From positions 51,258-115,257 of the forward strand of contig ONLY01000013.1 in assembly GCA_900318775.1 (NCBI GenBank): a stretch of 64,000 nucleotides of DNA, written 5' to 3'. A program made the translations under genes and the position numbers. Within the stretch, counting starts at the first letter, position 1. Each line of letters opens with the position of its first letter. Source of the DNA: an uncultured Prevotellaceae bacterium. GTDB taxonomy: Bacteria; Bacteroidota; Bacteroidia; Bacteroidales; Bacteroidaceae. Below the pieces are notes generated by a model. That model saw only the letters and a list, made by a program, of their open reading frames with translations, was not told where the DNA came from and made no database searches. Positions 9,042 to 17,250 of this stretch are shown piece after piece.

Positions 9042-11116
9042 TGAACATCCGACATTTATTCTTCAGCATCATCGTCTCTTGTGCCGCAACAACTGTGGCG
9101 CAAGAGACTTTTCGTTTAGGCACGAATATCAACCCTGACGGCGTAAAGTTCGAGGTTGACAGCAAAGGTTTCATCATTGGTGGGAAGCATGTGCTGCCTG
9201 TGATGGGCGAGATTCACTATGCCCGTGTGCCAGAGCAGGAATGGCGACGCGAAATTCAGAAGATGAAGGCAGGAGGCATCACAGTTGTGGCCACCTATGT
9301 CTTCTGGATTCACCATGAGGAAGAAGAAGGAAAGTGGGACTGGAGCGGCAACAAGAACCTGCGCAAGTTCATCACCATCTGCAAAGAAGAGCAGATGCCC
9401 GTGGTGCTGCGCATTGGCCCCTTCTGTCATGGCGAGGTCTATCAAGGCGGTTTTCCCGTATGGTTGACAAACAAGGCACAGAATGAACCCAAGCAGTACA
9501 AGCTACGCACTGAGGCAAAAGGCTTTATGGAGGCCACACGCAACCTGTACAGCAACATCTTTGCGCAAGTGAACGGCCTGCTGTGGAAGAACGGCGGTCC
9601 CATTGTGGGTGTACAGATTGAGAATGAGTGCCGAGGTCCCTGGTCGTACTATATGGCTCTGAAAGATATGGCGGTGGAGATTGGCTTCGACACACCTTTC
9701 TACACTCGCACAGGTTGGCCCAAGCTGAACGGGAAAGAGGAATTCGGCAAACTGTTGCCGCTCTATGGCGACTACGCAGACGGTTTCTGGGACAGAGACT
9801 TGAAGGATATGCCAGGTGACTACAAGAATGCGTTCATCATGAAAGACACACGTCTTTCAGCGGTGATTGCCACTGAAGCGCTGGGAAAAAACCAAAGCAC
9901 AGAAATGAGTTCTACCGACCTTGCCTACCCTTACCTCACTTGCGAACTGGGTGGCGGCATGATGCCATCTTACCATCGGCGCATCAATATGAGCGGACGG
10001 GAAGTGAAGCCGCTCGCTATCTGCAAGCTTGGTTCTGGTTCCAACCTCCCTGGCTACTATATGTATCATGGAGGTACGAACCCCTACAACCCCAAGCACA
10101 CGATGGCAGAGACACAGGCAAGCCCTGTGACCAACTACAACGACATGCCTCACATGAGCTACGACTTCCAGACCCTACTCGGTGAGATGGGACAACCCAA
10201 CCCTGTCTCATGGAACGAAAGCAGACTCTTGCATCAGTTTCTTGCCGACTTCGGCAACGAGTTGAGTCAAATGGACGTTGACACCCTCTCGGAGCACTAT
10301 GCCCGTCGCGGTTCCTTCGAGTTCTTCAACGACTACGTGCGCATCCTCAACGAAGGCGGCACCTCATACGTTACTCCTCGCAACTGGCAAGTAACTCCTG
10401 ACGCTACTATTGGTTGGGCAACTGTTGAGCCGTTCTGCAAAGCCGACGGCATTCTCTATTTCATTTCCGTTGACGGCAAGAAGCCTCAACTCTCCATCAA
10501 CGGGAAGACCTACAACGCTAAACTCAACAAGCCCTTTAAGGCAGCAGGCATGACCTTCTGCGTCCTCTCGAAGGAGAAAGCCAGAACCGCCTACAAGATA
10601 GACGGTCAACTCCACTACTCCCACTGCGGCATTCTCTTCAAGGATGGAGCTCGCATCATGGAAGAGACGTGGAACACGCTACCCACCAAAGTCAATTTTG
10701 CGCTTGCTAAAGAGCATGGCGGTTTGCGTGAGATAAAGATGGGTAGTCAGAAAGTGGCAGCACAGCCGACTGAGGAAGATTTCGGCAAGGCAGCCACATG
10801 GGTTATCTGCAACTTGAACGAGCTGAACAAGAATCTTGACCTCTATCTCCAAATCTCTTACCGTGGGGATGTCGCCCGCATTTATGCAGATGGTCAACTC
10901 GTCGAGGACAACTTCTGGAACGGCAAGCCCATGCTCGTCCGCCTCTCCGACCTTGTCGGCAAACGCGTGGAACTGAAGATTCTCCCCCTCGGCAAGGACT
11001 ACCCCATCTATCTGCAGAAGGAGCAGAAAGCGGAACTGGACAAAGCACCCGATGGCATCCTCCTCTCGTTGGATGGCATTCAGGTGATTGAACGACAGAC
11101 AAACGCCACCGAATGA
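9041..11116 (+). CDS. Glycoside hydrolase family 35 beta-galactosidase-like protein
   Basis: A 691-residue exported enzyme. The first 20 residues form a signal peptide ending near 'TTVAQE'. A GH35 TIM barrel follows: 'PVMGEIHYARVPEQEW' at the start, 'GVQIENEC' with E196 as probable acid/base, and 'YLTCELGGG' with E302 as probable nucleophile. 'YMYHGGTNPYN' matches the family's 'Y.GGTN' signature. The C-terminal third looks like beta-sandwich domains. The expected role is removing terminal beta-galactosyl or related residues from plant or host glycans in the periplasm or at the surface; exact specificity cannot be read. The start overlaps the trpB stop by one base. A strong terminator follows. 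Confidence 0.9.
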   Translation: MNIRHLFFSIIVSCAATTVAQETFRLGTNINPDGVKFEVDSKGFIIGGKHVLPVMGEIHYARVPEQEWRREIQKMKAGGITVVATYVFWIHHEEEEGKWDWSGNKNLRKFITICKEEQMPVVLRIGPFCHGEVYQGGFPVWLTNKAQNEPKQYKLRTEAKGFMEATRNLYSNIFAQVNGLLWKNGGPIVGVQIENECRGPWSYYMALKDMAVEIGFDTPFYTRTGWPKLNGKEEFGKLLPLYGDYADGFWDRDLKDMPGDYKNAFIMKDTRLSAVIATEALGKNQSTEMSSTDLAYPYLTCELGGGMMPSYHRRINMSGREVKPLAICKLGSGSNLPGYYMYHGGTNPYNPKHTMAETQASPVTNYNDMPHMSYDFQTLLGEMGQPNPVSWNESRLLHQFLADFGNELSQMDVDTLSEHYARRGSFEFFNDYVRILNEGGTSYVTPRNWQVTPDATIGWATVEPFCKADGILYFISVDGKKPQLSINGKTYNAKLNKPFKAAGMTFCVLSKEKARTAYKIDGQLHYSHCGILFKDGARIMEETWNTLPTKVNFALAKEHGGLREIKMGSQKVAAQPTEEDFGKAATWVICNLNELNKNLDLYLQISYRGDVARIYADGQLVEDNFWNGKPMLVRLSDLVGKRVELKILPLGKDYPIYLQKEQKAELDKAPDGILLSLDGIQVIERQTNATE

Positions 11117-11119
11117 AAT

Positions 11120-11152
11120 AACGCCTCATTTGCCACAAAATGAGGCGTTTTT
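11120..11152 (+). terminator. Rho-independent terminator after GH35 gene
   Basis: A perfect 12-bp stem (AACGCCTCATTT with AAATGAGGCGTT), a 6-base loop and a T-run, starting three bases after the stop codon. Confidence 0.92.
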
Positions 11153-11166
11153 CATCCCCAAAAGAA

Positions 11167-11190
11167 AAATTATCCTAATTAGGATAATTT
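11167..11190. repeat. Perfect 24-bp palindrome (ATCCTAATTAGGAT core)
   Basis: The segment equals its own reverse complement over all 24 bases and has no loop, as expected for a dimeric DNA-binding site rather than an RNA hairpin. It lies in the 349-base spacer between the GH35 terminator and the convergent anti-sigma-like gene, not near an obvious promoter. The rest of this spacer (about 11190-11360) shows nothing recognisable. Confidence 0.6.
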
Positions 11191-11362
11191 GTAATTTTTG
11201 GGGAACTCTCACAAAATTCCGTGAGTGGATTGAGCGGATGTGAACGGAGTTTGTTATATTTAATCACGGATTAATTCCTATTACTCGGATTAGAGCCCCG
11301 CGCGGTGTGTGGAAGGGAGTGACAGGGATGACAACTCTTCAAAATAAGAAGTGACTCAAAAT

Positions 11363-11425
11363 CGACGTCGTCGACATCGGTTTGCCGACATCAACGATGT
11401 CGGTTGGTCGATGTCGACGACGTCG
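11363..11425. repeat. Large two-tier inverted repeat (hairpin)
   Basis: The outer arms are a perfect 17-bp match (11363-11379, CGACGTCGTCGACATCG, with 11409-11425). Inside them is a second perfect 8-bp stem, CCGACATC (11385-11392) with GATGTCGG (11396-11403), and a 3-base loop; the tiers are separated by 5-base internal loops. It lies just 3' of the minus-strand ECF operon. There is no T-run, so an ordinary intrinsic terminator is unlikely; a REP-like element is possible. Confidence 0.8.
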
Positions 11426-11465
11426 GCAAAGAGGTTGTGGAAGCGCCCATAAAGGGGATGTGTCA

Positions 11466-11876
11466 TCATGGCAAGGGCTGACCTTTCAGTCGGGCACGAA
11501 TGTTCATCATGTCAACTATGTTATAGGTGATGCTGATGAGACCAACACTCATCAGCAGGGAGAGGGCTGCGGCAACAATTATGCGGGAGTTTTCGCTAAG
11601 CCACTGAAGAAAGATGAATTGGATACGGAAAGTGAAGAGAGGAACATTAGCAGGCGTGGAAAGAAGGAAGACCATGCCGACAGCACCACCGATGATGCCT
11701 GCCACAAAGGCGACCACCATCGCCATCTTGTAGCGATGGAGGGCTGCTTCTTGATGTTGTTTGATGAACTCCACCGCATCCAGACGTTTGGTGAGCGATG
11801 CCATGAACGCATCGCTGTCGTCGAAATGGGGCTTTTGAGCGAGGAAAAGTTCCTCAAGGGCTTTATCTTTGTTCAT
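11466..11876 (-). CDS. Two-helix membrane protein after ECF sigma factor, possible anti-sigma factor
   Basis: 136 residues. A charged N-terminal region of about 50 residues ('MNKDKALEELFLAQKP...') precedes two transmembrane helices ('MAMVVAFVAGIIGGAVGMVF' and 'IIVAAALSLLMSVGLISI'). The start codon overlaps the sigma gene's stop by four bases (ATGA), so the two are translationally coupled. No zinc-finger anti-sigma motif is present. Position, size and a cytosolic tail before the first helix suggest it holds the sigma factor at the membrane, but this is inferred from context. Confidence 0.75.
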   Translation of the reverse strand: MNKDKALEELFLAQKPHFDDSDAFMASLTKRLDAVEFIKQHQEAALHRYKMAMVVAFVAGIIGGAVGMVFLLSTPANVPLFTFRIQFIFLQWLSENSRIIVAAALSLLMSVGLISITYNIVDMMNIRARLKGQPLP

Positions 11877-12349
11877 ATCTTCAGTCTTTCTTTTAGTTTG
11901 TTGCGTCCTCGTGAGAGTTGTTGCTTGACGGCATCTTCGGAGGATTCCGTGATGGTGGCGATCTCTTTGATGCTGTATCCACTGAGGTAGAACAGCGTGA
12001 TGGCAGAGCGTTCCTTGGGAGGGAGGGTGCGAAGGGCGAGATAGAGGTCTTGATGGGCAAAGGAGGATTCAGCAGAGGTATTGCCAATGAGTGTTCGTGC
12101 CGCTTCGATGCTCTCCATCGTGCGACAACTCGCCTTGTGGTTGAGGAACGTGTTGTGGGCAATCTTGAAGAGCCAAGAACGGAACTTTCCCTTGTCCTGA
12201 TACCCTGCCGAGGAGAGGTAAGCCTTGACCAGCGCATCTTGTGCCAAGTCGTCAGCATCATCCTTCTTGCCACAGCAGAGAGCAAGCAAGAAGCCTCTGA
12301 GTGCCTCCTGCTCACGCTCCACGTGGGTGATGAATTCTTCTCGTGTCAC
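11873..12349 (-). CDS. ECF-type RNA polymerase sigma factor (second locus)
   Basis: 158 residues. Region 2 includes 'DADDLAQDALVKAYLS' and 'FRSWLFKIAHNTFLNHK'. Region 4 has 'LPPKERSAITLFYLSGYSIKEI' (written here in part) followed by a helix-turn-helix ending 'AVKQQLSRGRNKLKERL'. It is the middle gene of a minus-strand operon: DUF6249 protein, 3-base gap, sigma factor, 4-base overlap, two-helix membrane protein. Such arrangements are common regulatory modules in Bacteroidetes; the stimulus is not evident. Confidence 0.9.
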   Translation of the reverse strand: MTREEFITHVEREQEALRGFLLALCCGKKDDADDLAQDALVKAYLSSAGYQDKGKFRSWLFKIAHNTFLNHKASCRTMESIEAARTLIGNTSAESSFAHQDLYLALRTLPPKERSAITLFYLSGYSIKEIATITESSEDAVKQQLSRGRNKLKERLKI

Positions 12350-12352
12350 GGG

Positions 12353-12832
12353 TTAAGCCTGTTGGGACAGTCGACGTTCTTCTGCTTCAATCTCTTTGGC
12401 AAGCATCTTCTTCGCTATCATATAGTTGATGAAGAAAGCAACGCCTACGGCCAAAATAATCGAGCCAAACACAGCGGCAACCACAGGGTCATCGGCATCC
12501 CAACCACCTTCATAGCCAATATATGCTCCGAATCCAATGAAGACAAGTCCTACCAACGATATCATAGTGCCCCACTGCAATTTGTTGACCAGTTTCTCCT
12601 TCAGGGACTTTTGCTTCGGAGTCACCTTCTTCAGTAACTCCTCCACATCGATGCCAGGGTTCTTCTCGATGGCTGCCAACGCCACCTCCACACGCTTATT
12701 GGTCTCGTTCCGCTTATTGCGAATAATCATCCAAATGACCAAGAAAAAAAGAACACATCCCATGAAAAGCGGCAGCAAAAACAAGATTGCTCCTATCACT
12801 GTTGAAAATTCTAAAAGTCCATTAATTCCCAT
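12353..12832 (-). CDS. DUF6249-type membrane protein
   Basis: 159 residues with an N-terminal transmembrane helix ('IGAILFLLPLFMGCVLFFLV'), a cytosolic segment with 'KNPGIDVEELL', two further helices, and a charged C-terminus. The 'NPGID..EL' segment between helices matches my memory of DUF6249, a family often found beside ECF sigma genes in Bacteroidetes. It is the first gene of the operon; its promoter probably lies within 12833-12980. A role in sigma regulation is inferred only from gene order. Confidence 0.75.
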   Translation of the reverse strand: MGINGLLEFSTVIGAILFLLPLFMGCVLFFLVIWMIIRNKRNETNKRVEVALAAIEKNPGIDVEELLKKVTPKQKSLKEKLVNKLQWGTMISLVGLVFIGFGAYIGYEGGWDADDPVVAAVFGSIILAVGVAFFINYMIAKKMLAKEIEAEERRLSQQA

Positions 12833-12956
12833 TTTCTTCTTATTTTATTGTTAAACTTTTGTTTTGTTCTTGAACCAGTTCATCTACATAACAAGAACAA
12901 AGAGCAAAAGGTGACATTGAAAGTCGTTTTTTTATGCCCTCATGGGGAAAACACTC

Positions 12957-12972
12957 TATCTTTGCAAAGATA
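12957..12972. promoter_or_regulatory. Palindromic, potentially bidirectional -7 element
   Basis: TATCTTTGCAAAGATA is a perfect 16-bp palindrome, so a full TAnnTTTG lies on the plus strand (12957-12964, toward the sigma gene at 13059) and on the minus strand (12965-12972, toward the operon starting at 12832). Neither direction has a clean TTTG at ideal spacing. Confidence 0.55.
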
Positions 12973-13058
12973 ATGCATTTTTTTTACACTTTTTCTTCAC
13001 ACTTTGCAATTTTTCGGCTTTTATCATCGTATATACAGATAGAAGACCTCAAGAAAAG

Positions 13059-13619
13059 ATGGCAACAGATATAGAAGCGAATCTGATAGAGGGGCTGAAG
13101 GAGCACAGCCCCATGGCCCAGCAGACGATGGTTGAAAGATATGGCAGACATGTCTTCAACCAGGTGGTGAGGCTGTTGCCGAGCGTGGAGGATGCCGAGG
13201 AGGTATATCAGGATGTGTTCCTGAAGGTCTTTCTAAATATAAATATGTATAACGAGGAGAAGGCATCCTTCAAGACCTGGGTGTCACGCATCGCCTACAA
13301 CGAGTCCATCACCTGGCTGAGGCACAAGCGGAGAGAGGTCATCTACTTTGAAGATCAGGAAGGAGAAGCGGAAAGGCTGTCGGAAACAGAAGTGGAGGCA
13401 ACCTTGGGACATCCCAACCCCGAGACGGTGCAACTGATACGGGCTGCCTTGAAGCATCTGCCGCCTGAGGAGAGAAGCCTCATCACGATGTTCTACTATG
13501 AGGAGATGAGCCTGAAGGACATTGCCTATGTGACAGACTCCCAGACAACCACCATCGCTTCGAAACTGTTCCGAACGAGAAAGAAACTTTGCAAAATCAT
13601 TCAAATGATACAATCATGA
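13059..13619 (+). CDS. ECF-type RNA polymerase sigma factor (third locus)
   Basis: I chose the ATG at 13059 ('MATDIEANLIEG') because the frame's upstream extension to 12942 runs through the promoter at 12957. The protein has 186 residues. Region 2 includes 'DAEEVYQDVFLKVFLNI' and 'FKTWVSRIAYNESITWL'. Region 4 includes 'LPPEERSLITMFYYEEMSL' and the C-terminal helix-turn-helix with 'ASKLFRTRKKL'. The stop overlaps the next gene's ATG by four bases, indicating coupling to its membrane partner. Confidence 0.9.
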   Translation: MATDIEANLIEGLKEHSPMAQQTMVERYGRHVFNQVVRLLPSVEDAEEVYQDVFLKVFLNINMYNEEKASFKTWVSRIAYNESITWLRHKRREVIYFEDQEGEAERLSETEVEATLGHPNPETVQLIRAALKHLPPEERSLITMFYYEEMSLKDIAYVTDSQTTTIASKLFRTRKKLCKIIQMIQS

Positions 13620-14314
13620 AAGAAGACTATATAGACACATTACGCCAACAGGACACGAACCTTCGTGACGCCATCAGGCTGGAGGAAGAGGCTTTGCCAC
13701 CGATGCCTGCCGACCTCAACGCACGGCTGATGCAGCGCGTGGAGGAAGAGATGGCGAAGAAGGCCACGAAAAGAAGACGCTCACGCGTGCTTTGGCCTAT
13801 GGTGGCAGCGGCATGCGTGGCAGCCTTGATAGTCGTCTTCCTCACCCCACCCAAAGGAACGCCAGAAGACGGGATGTCAACGGGAAAGCCTGTTGCCGCG
13901 AAGGTAGAAAAGTCTAAGACGGATGCAGAAGCACCTCAAGCGGAAGCACTTCAAAAGGTTTCCACGCCACAAGAAGAGAAAGTGGCAGAACAGCCCAAGG
14001 CGAAACACCCAACAGCAACGACTACTCAACCGCTCTTGGCACAGGAGACTGTACTTGAAAAGGCTGCTACAGAAGAAGAGGCTGCAGTCATAGAGCTTGT
14101 TGCCGAGCAGAAAGCGCCAGAAGCTCCTCGCAACGAGACTGCTACCGTCATACTGACCGAGCGAGACATCCCTATCACTCGTCCCGAGAACTACAAATAC
14201 ACTCCAGAGGAAATCGCCCTGATGAAGAAACAAGCCAACGAGGCTTACTTGAAATGGGTGGAGCTGGAACTGGAGATTTCAAAATACACATTAGAAAAAA
14301 TGGCACAGCAATAA
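13616..14314 (+). CDS. Single-pass membrane protein coupled to ECF sigma factor, probable anti-sigma role
   Basis: The ATG at 13616 overlaps the sigma gene stop (ATGA), so I prefer it to the upstream in-frame start at 13589. It encodes 232 residues: a charged N-terminal domain of about 60 residues rich in Glu and Arg, one helix ('LWPMVAAACVAALIVVFLTP'), and a long extracytoplasmic stretch rich in Ala, Glu, Lys and Pro ('KAEEAA'-like low complexity) ending in a short helical segment. The helix resembles that of the disrupted gene at 5868, so the two loci are probably paralogous. An anti-sigma function is likely but not shown by a known domain. Confidence 0.8.
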   Translation: MKEDYIDTLRQQDTNLRDAIRLEEEALPPMPADLNARLMQRVEEEMAKKATKRRRSRVLWPMVAAACVAALIVVFLTPPKGTPEDGMSTGKPVAAKVEKSKTDAEAPQAEALQKVSTPQEEKVAEQPKAKHPTATTTQPLLAQETVLEKAATEEEAAVIELVAEQKAPEAPRNETATVILTERDIPITRPENYKYTPEEIALMKKQANEAYLKWVELELEISKYTLEKMAQQ

Positions 14315-14327
14315 AAACAAGAACACT

Positions 14328-15809
14328 ATGAAACGCTTATTCATCTTGCTGCTCATCGCATGCAGCACCATCGCAACCATCCATGCCCAGCTGCGGGCAA
14401 AGGGTCAGCAGACCACACCCATCCACGTCAAGACGCTGTTCAACGACATCATCATGACTTGGGGAAATCCTTCTGACGAGGTTTATTCCATCAACAAGAA
14501 CCCCAATACGAACCTGATTGAGTCGAGTGTAAGAATCACCTACTTCGTCGCCAACAATTCAGAGTGGACAGACGGAAACGACAAATCACTCAATCTTAAA
14601 AACATCAGCGAAGCATTCAAGAAAGATGAACCCACCTCTTATCAACTGCTTCATCTGTCACCAGGCACCAACGAGTCTTTCTCGCTGAAGGCTGTTGATG
14701 GAAACGGAAAGAACAAGAGCTACCTCGTCCGCGGTTTGAACAAAGAGGAAATGTGGCTGCTCTGCACCAAGAACGCTGAGAATCCTCAACTACGCGACGC
14801 ATACGCTATCAAATGGACACTCTCCAACGATAAGAGAAAGATTCTTGGCGCCATCTATCAGATCACCTCTCTGCGCCCCGACATCTATGAGAAGGACTTG
14901 GAATCATCGAAGAAGACCTTCAAGATTGTGGGACGTGTGGACGAGAACATCAAAGACTCGCTCTACAACATTTATATCGCTGAGTCGGGTGAAGAACTTG
15001 CCAACATTGGAGATGAAGACTATGTGGCTTGCGTGCCTGTCATCAACAAGCGCTTTGAGTGGCAAACAGAACTCGACAAGCCCATGGCGGGACGCCTGCG
15101 CTGCATCTTCCCCGACGGTTCGCTCTGCTCCGCCTGGATTAACCTCGACTTCGTGCCCGGCGAGACCTACAACATCACCGTACACAACGGCTATTACGAT
15201 GAGGACCAAGACTATGAGCGCCGCGTGAGACGCTATTCGGGAAAAAGTTTGTTGAATGAACGACAGAAACGAGGGAATGACGATGTTGTCATCTTGGACG
15301 ACGTTGTGATAGACACGATACCGGGCTACAATGAGGAAGGCTTTACTCCAGCCCATGTTAAGGATAAATTCATTCCTACACCTGAACAGCTAGAATTACT
15401 GAAGATTCAGGTGGGGGCAAAATTGATGACTATCAACACAGGTATGGAAACCATCAAAGCAACTTATATGTCCTTAAAACCTTACATTGGAACAAGGAAC
15501 TTCTCCGTAATGAACAAAACTATCGCTCAGATTGCCAAACAGAACGAGATGTTAGACGCTAATTTCCAAGATCTTGTTAAGACGGTAAAAAAATCGCCTA
15601 ATATACCTCAAAAAGAAAAAGTGGAAGTAATAAGTGGAGGCTATAAGGAAATATTGAAGTTCTACACAGAGCAGAATCAGGCGTTTATCAGTATTGCGAA
15701 AGAACTTGGCTTTCTGCCCAAAGGAATGCAGAAGACTCAGACAGTCATCAATAAACTCAGTGAGAAATACATGAAGGAGATAGACAATACGATGACGGAT
15801 ATGAAGTGA
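14328..15809 (+). CDS. Exported protein of unknown function in ECF locus (DUF4369-like segment)
   Basis: 493 residues with a clear signal peptide ('MKRLFILLLIACSTIATIHA|Q'). The middle part ('KTFKIVGRVDENIKDSLYNI' to 'GETYNITVHNGYYDED') reads like the DUF4369-type beta domain found in many Bacteroidetes periplasmic proteins. The C-terminal 150 residues are mostly helical and charged. It begins 13 bases after the probable anti-sigma gene, so it is likely the third gene of the operon and could be a target or sensor. A function cannot be assigned. Confidence 0.7.
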   Translation: MKRLFILLLIACSTIATIHAQLRAKGQQTTPIHVKTLFNDIIMTWGNPSDEVYSINKNPNTNLIESSVRITYFVANNSEWTDGNDKSLNLKNISEAFKKDEPTSYQLLHLSPGTNESFSLKAVDGNGKNKSYLVRGLNKEEMWLLCTKNAENPQLRDAYAIKWTLSNDKRKILGAIYQITSLRPDIYEKDLESSKKTFKIVGRVDENIKDSLYNIYIAESGEELANIGDEDYVACVPVINKRFEWQTELDKPMAGRLRCIFPDGSLCSAWINLDFVPGETYNITVHNGYYDEDQDYERRVRRYSGKSLLNERQKRGNDDVVILDDVVIDTIPGYNEEGFTPAHVKDKFIPTPEQLELLKIQVGAKLMTINTGMETIKATYMSLKPYIGTRNFSVMNKTIAQIAKQNEMLDANFQDLVKTVKKSPNIPQKEKVEVISGGYKEILKFYTEQNQAFISIAKELGFLPKGMQKTQTVINKLSEKYMKEIDNTMTDMK

Positions 15810-15865
15810 GCGTATCCACGTATGCCTTTTAGGAAAAGGAGATAACGCGTTCCGACGCCTATAGA

Positions 15866-15922
15866 CAAGCCCACCACCGTAATTACGATACAAGGCGTAA
15901 CGTAATTACGGTGGTGGGCTTG
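15866..15922. repeat. Perfect 22-bp inverted repeat with 13-base loop
   Basis: Arms 15866-15887 (start CAAGCCCACCACCG) and 15901-15922 are exactly complementary. The hairpin sits between the convergent ECF locus and metY. No T-run flanks it on either strand, so it may terminate or stabilise both transcripts by structure alone, or be a dispersed element. Confidence 0.85.
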
Positions 15923-15967
15923 AGGTAATGATGATACTGAGTGCCCTATAAAAACACTCAAAACTGG

Positions 15968-17245
15968 CTACATCTTTGCCATTGCCTGTTCGAGGTCAGC
16001 AATGATGTCTTCGGCATTCTCGATACCAACGGAGAGGCGCACGAGGTCGGGAGCCACACCTGCTTCGCGCAGTTGCTCGTCAGACATCTGACGGTGGGTG
16101 TGGCTGGCTGGGTGCAGCACGCAGGTGCGGGCATCTGCCACGTGGGTGACGATGCTGATGAAGTCAAGGTTGTCCATGAACTTGATGGCATCCTCGCGAG
16201 TACCCTTCAGACCGAAGGCGATGACGCCACATGAGCCGTTGGGCAGGTACTTCTGACCAAGGGCATAGTATTTGTTGCTGGGCAGACCGCAGTAGTTCAC
16301 CCAACCCACCTTCGGGTTCTTCTCCAACCATTCTGCCACCTTCTGGGCATTAGCACAATGCTGACGCATACGGAGATGGAGCGTTTCCAATCCGAGATTG
16401 AGAAGGAAGGAGTTCTGAGGAGCTGGAATGGAACCGAGGTCGCGCATCAGCTGAGAGACAAGCTTGGTGCAGTACGCCAACTTGCCAAACGCCTTCGTGT
16501 AGGTGAGACCGTGGTAACTCTCATCGGGAGTGGTCAAGCCAGGGAACTTCTCGCTATAGGCCGCCCAGTCGAAGTTGCCACTATCGACCACACAACCGCC
16601 CACCTGAGTGGCGTGTCCATCCATATACTTCGTGGTGGAGTGCGTCACGATGTCGCAGCCCCACTCGAAAGGACGACAGTTGATAGGTGTAGCGAAGGTG
16701 TTATCCACGATGAGTGGCACGCCATGCTTGTGCGCCATCTTGGCAAAACGCTCAATGTCGAACACGTTGCCGCCAGGGTTGCTGATGGTCTCGCCAAAGA
16801 AGCACTTAGTGTTAGGACGGAACTCCTTTTCGATGCGCTCGTCATCCCATTCAGGGTCGACGAAAGTGCACTCGATGCCGAGCTTCTTCATGGTCACGCC
16901 AAAGAGGTTGAACGTGCCGCCATAGATGGTGTTGGAGGTGATGAAGTGGTCGCCTGCCTCACAGATATTGAACACGGCGTAGAAGTTAGCCGCCTGACCG
17001 CTTGAAGTCAGCACAGCGCCCACACCGCCCTCGAGGGCAGCAATCTTCTTGGCCACCAAGTCGTTGGTCGGATTGGCCAAGCGCGTATAGAAATATCCTG
17101 AATCCTTCAAGTCAAAGAGACGAGCCATCTGCTCGCTGGTGTCATACTTGAAGGTTGTACTCTGATAGATGGGCAGCTGCTGAGGCTCGCCCTTCGATGG
17201 TTTCCATCCGCCATGAATGCAGATGGTCTCAAGGTTCTTCTTCAT
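15968..17245 (-). CDS. metY: O-acetylhomoserine sulfhydrylase family PLP enzyme
   Basis: 425 residues of the Cys/Met metabolism PLP family. 'ETICIHGGWKP' is the typical start, 'SSGQAANFYAV' contacts the PLP phosphate, and 'VDNTFATP' holds the aspartate that binds the cofactor nitrogen. 'HSTTKYMDGHA' contains the PLP-binding lysine, and 'LRLSVGIENAEDI' is the conserved C-terminal signature. The length of about 425 favours O-acetylhomoserine aminocarboxypropyltransferase (MetY) over cystathionine synthase (about 380). It would make homocysteine from O-acetylhomoserine and sulfide. It starts 5 bases after the CotH-like gene ends, so they appear co-transcribed, an odd pairing. Confidence 0.9.
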   Translation of the reverse strand: MKKNLETICIHGGWKPSKGEPQQLPIYQSTTFKYDTSEQMARLFDLKDSGYFYTRLANPTNDLVAKKIAALEGGVGAVLTSSGQAANFYAVFNICEAGDHFITSNTIYGGTFNLFGVTMKKLGIECTFVDPEWDDERIEKEFRPNTKCFFGETISNPGGNVFDIERFAKMAHKHGVPLIVDNTFATPINCRPFEWGCDIVTHSTTKYMDGHATQVGGCVVDSGNFDWAAYSEKFPGLTTPDESYHGLTYTKAFGKLAYCTKLVSQLMRDLGSIPAPQNSFLLNLGLETLHLRMRQHCANAQKVAEWLEKNPKVGWVNYCGLPSNKYYALGQKYLPNGSCGVIAFGLKGTREDAIKFMDNLDFISIVTHVADARTCVLHPASHTHRQMSDEQLREAGVAPDLVRLSVGIENAEDIIADLEQAMAKM

Positions 17246-17250
17246 ATTCT

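Noticed and set aside
11382..12637. Two plus-strand frames of about 200-240 codons opposite the second ECF operon
   Set aside because: They overlap the clear sigma, anti-sigma-like and DUF6249 genes on the other strand and contain no recognisable domain.
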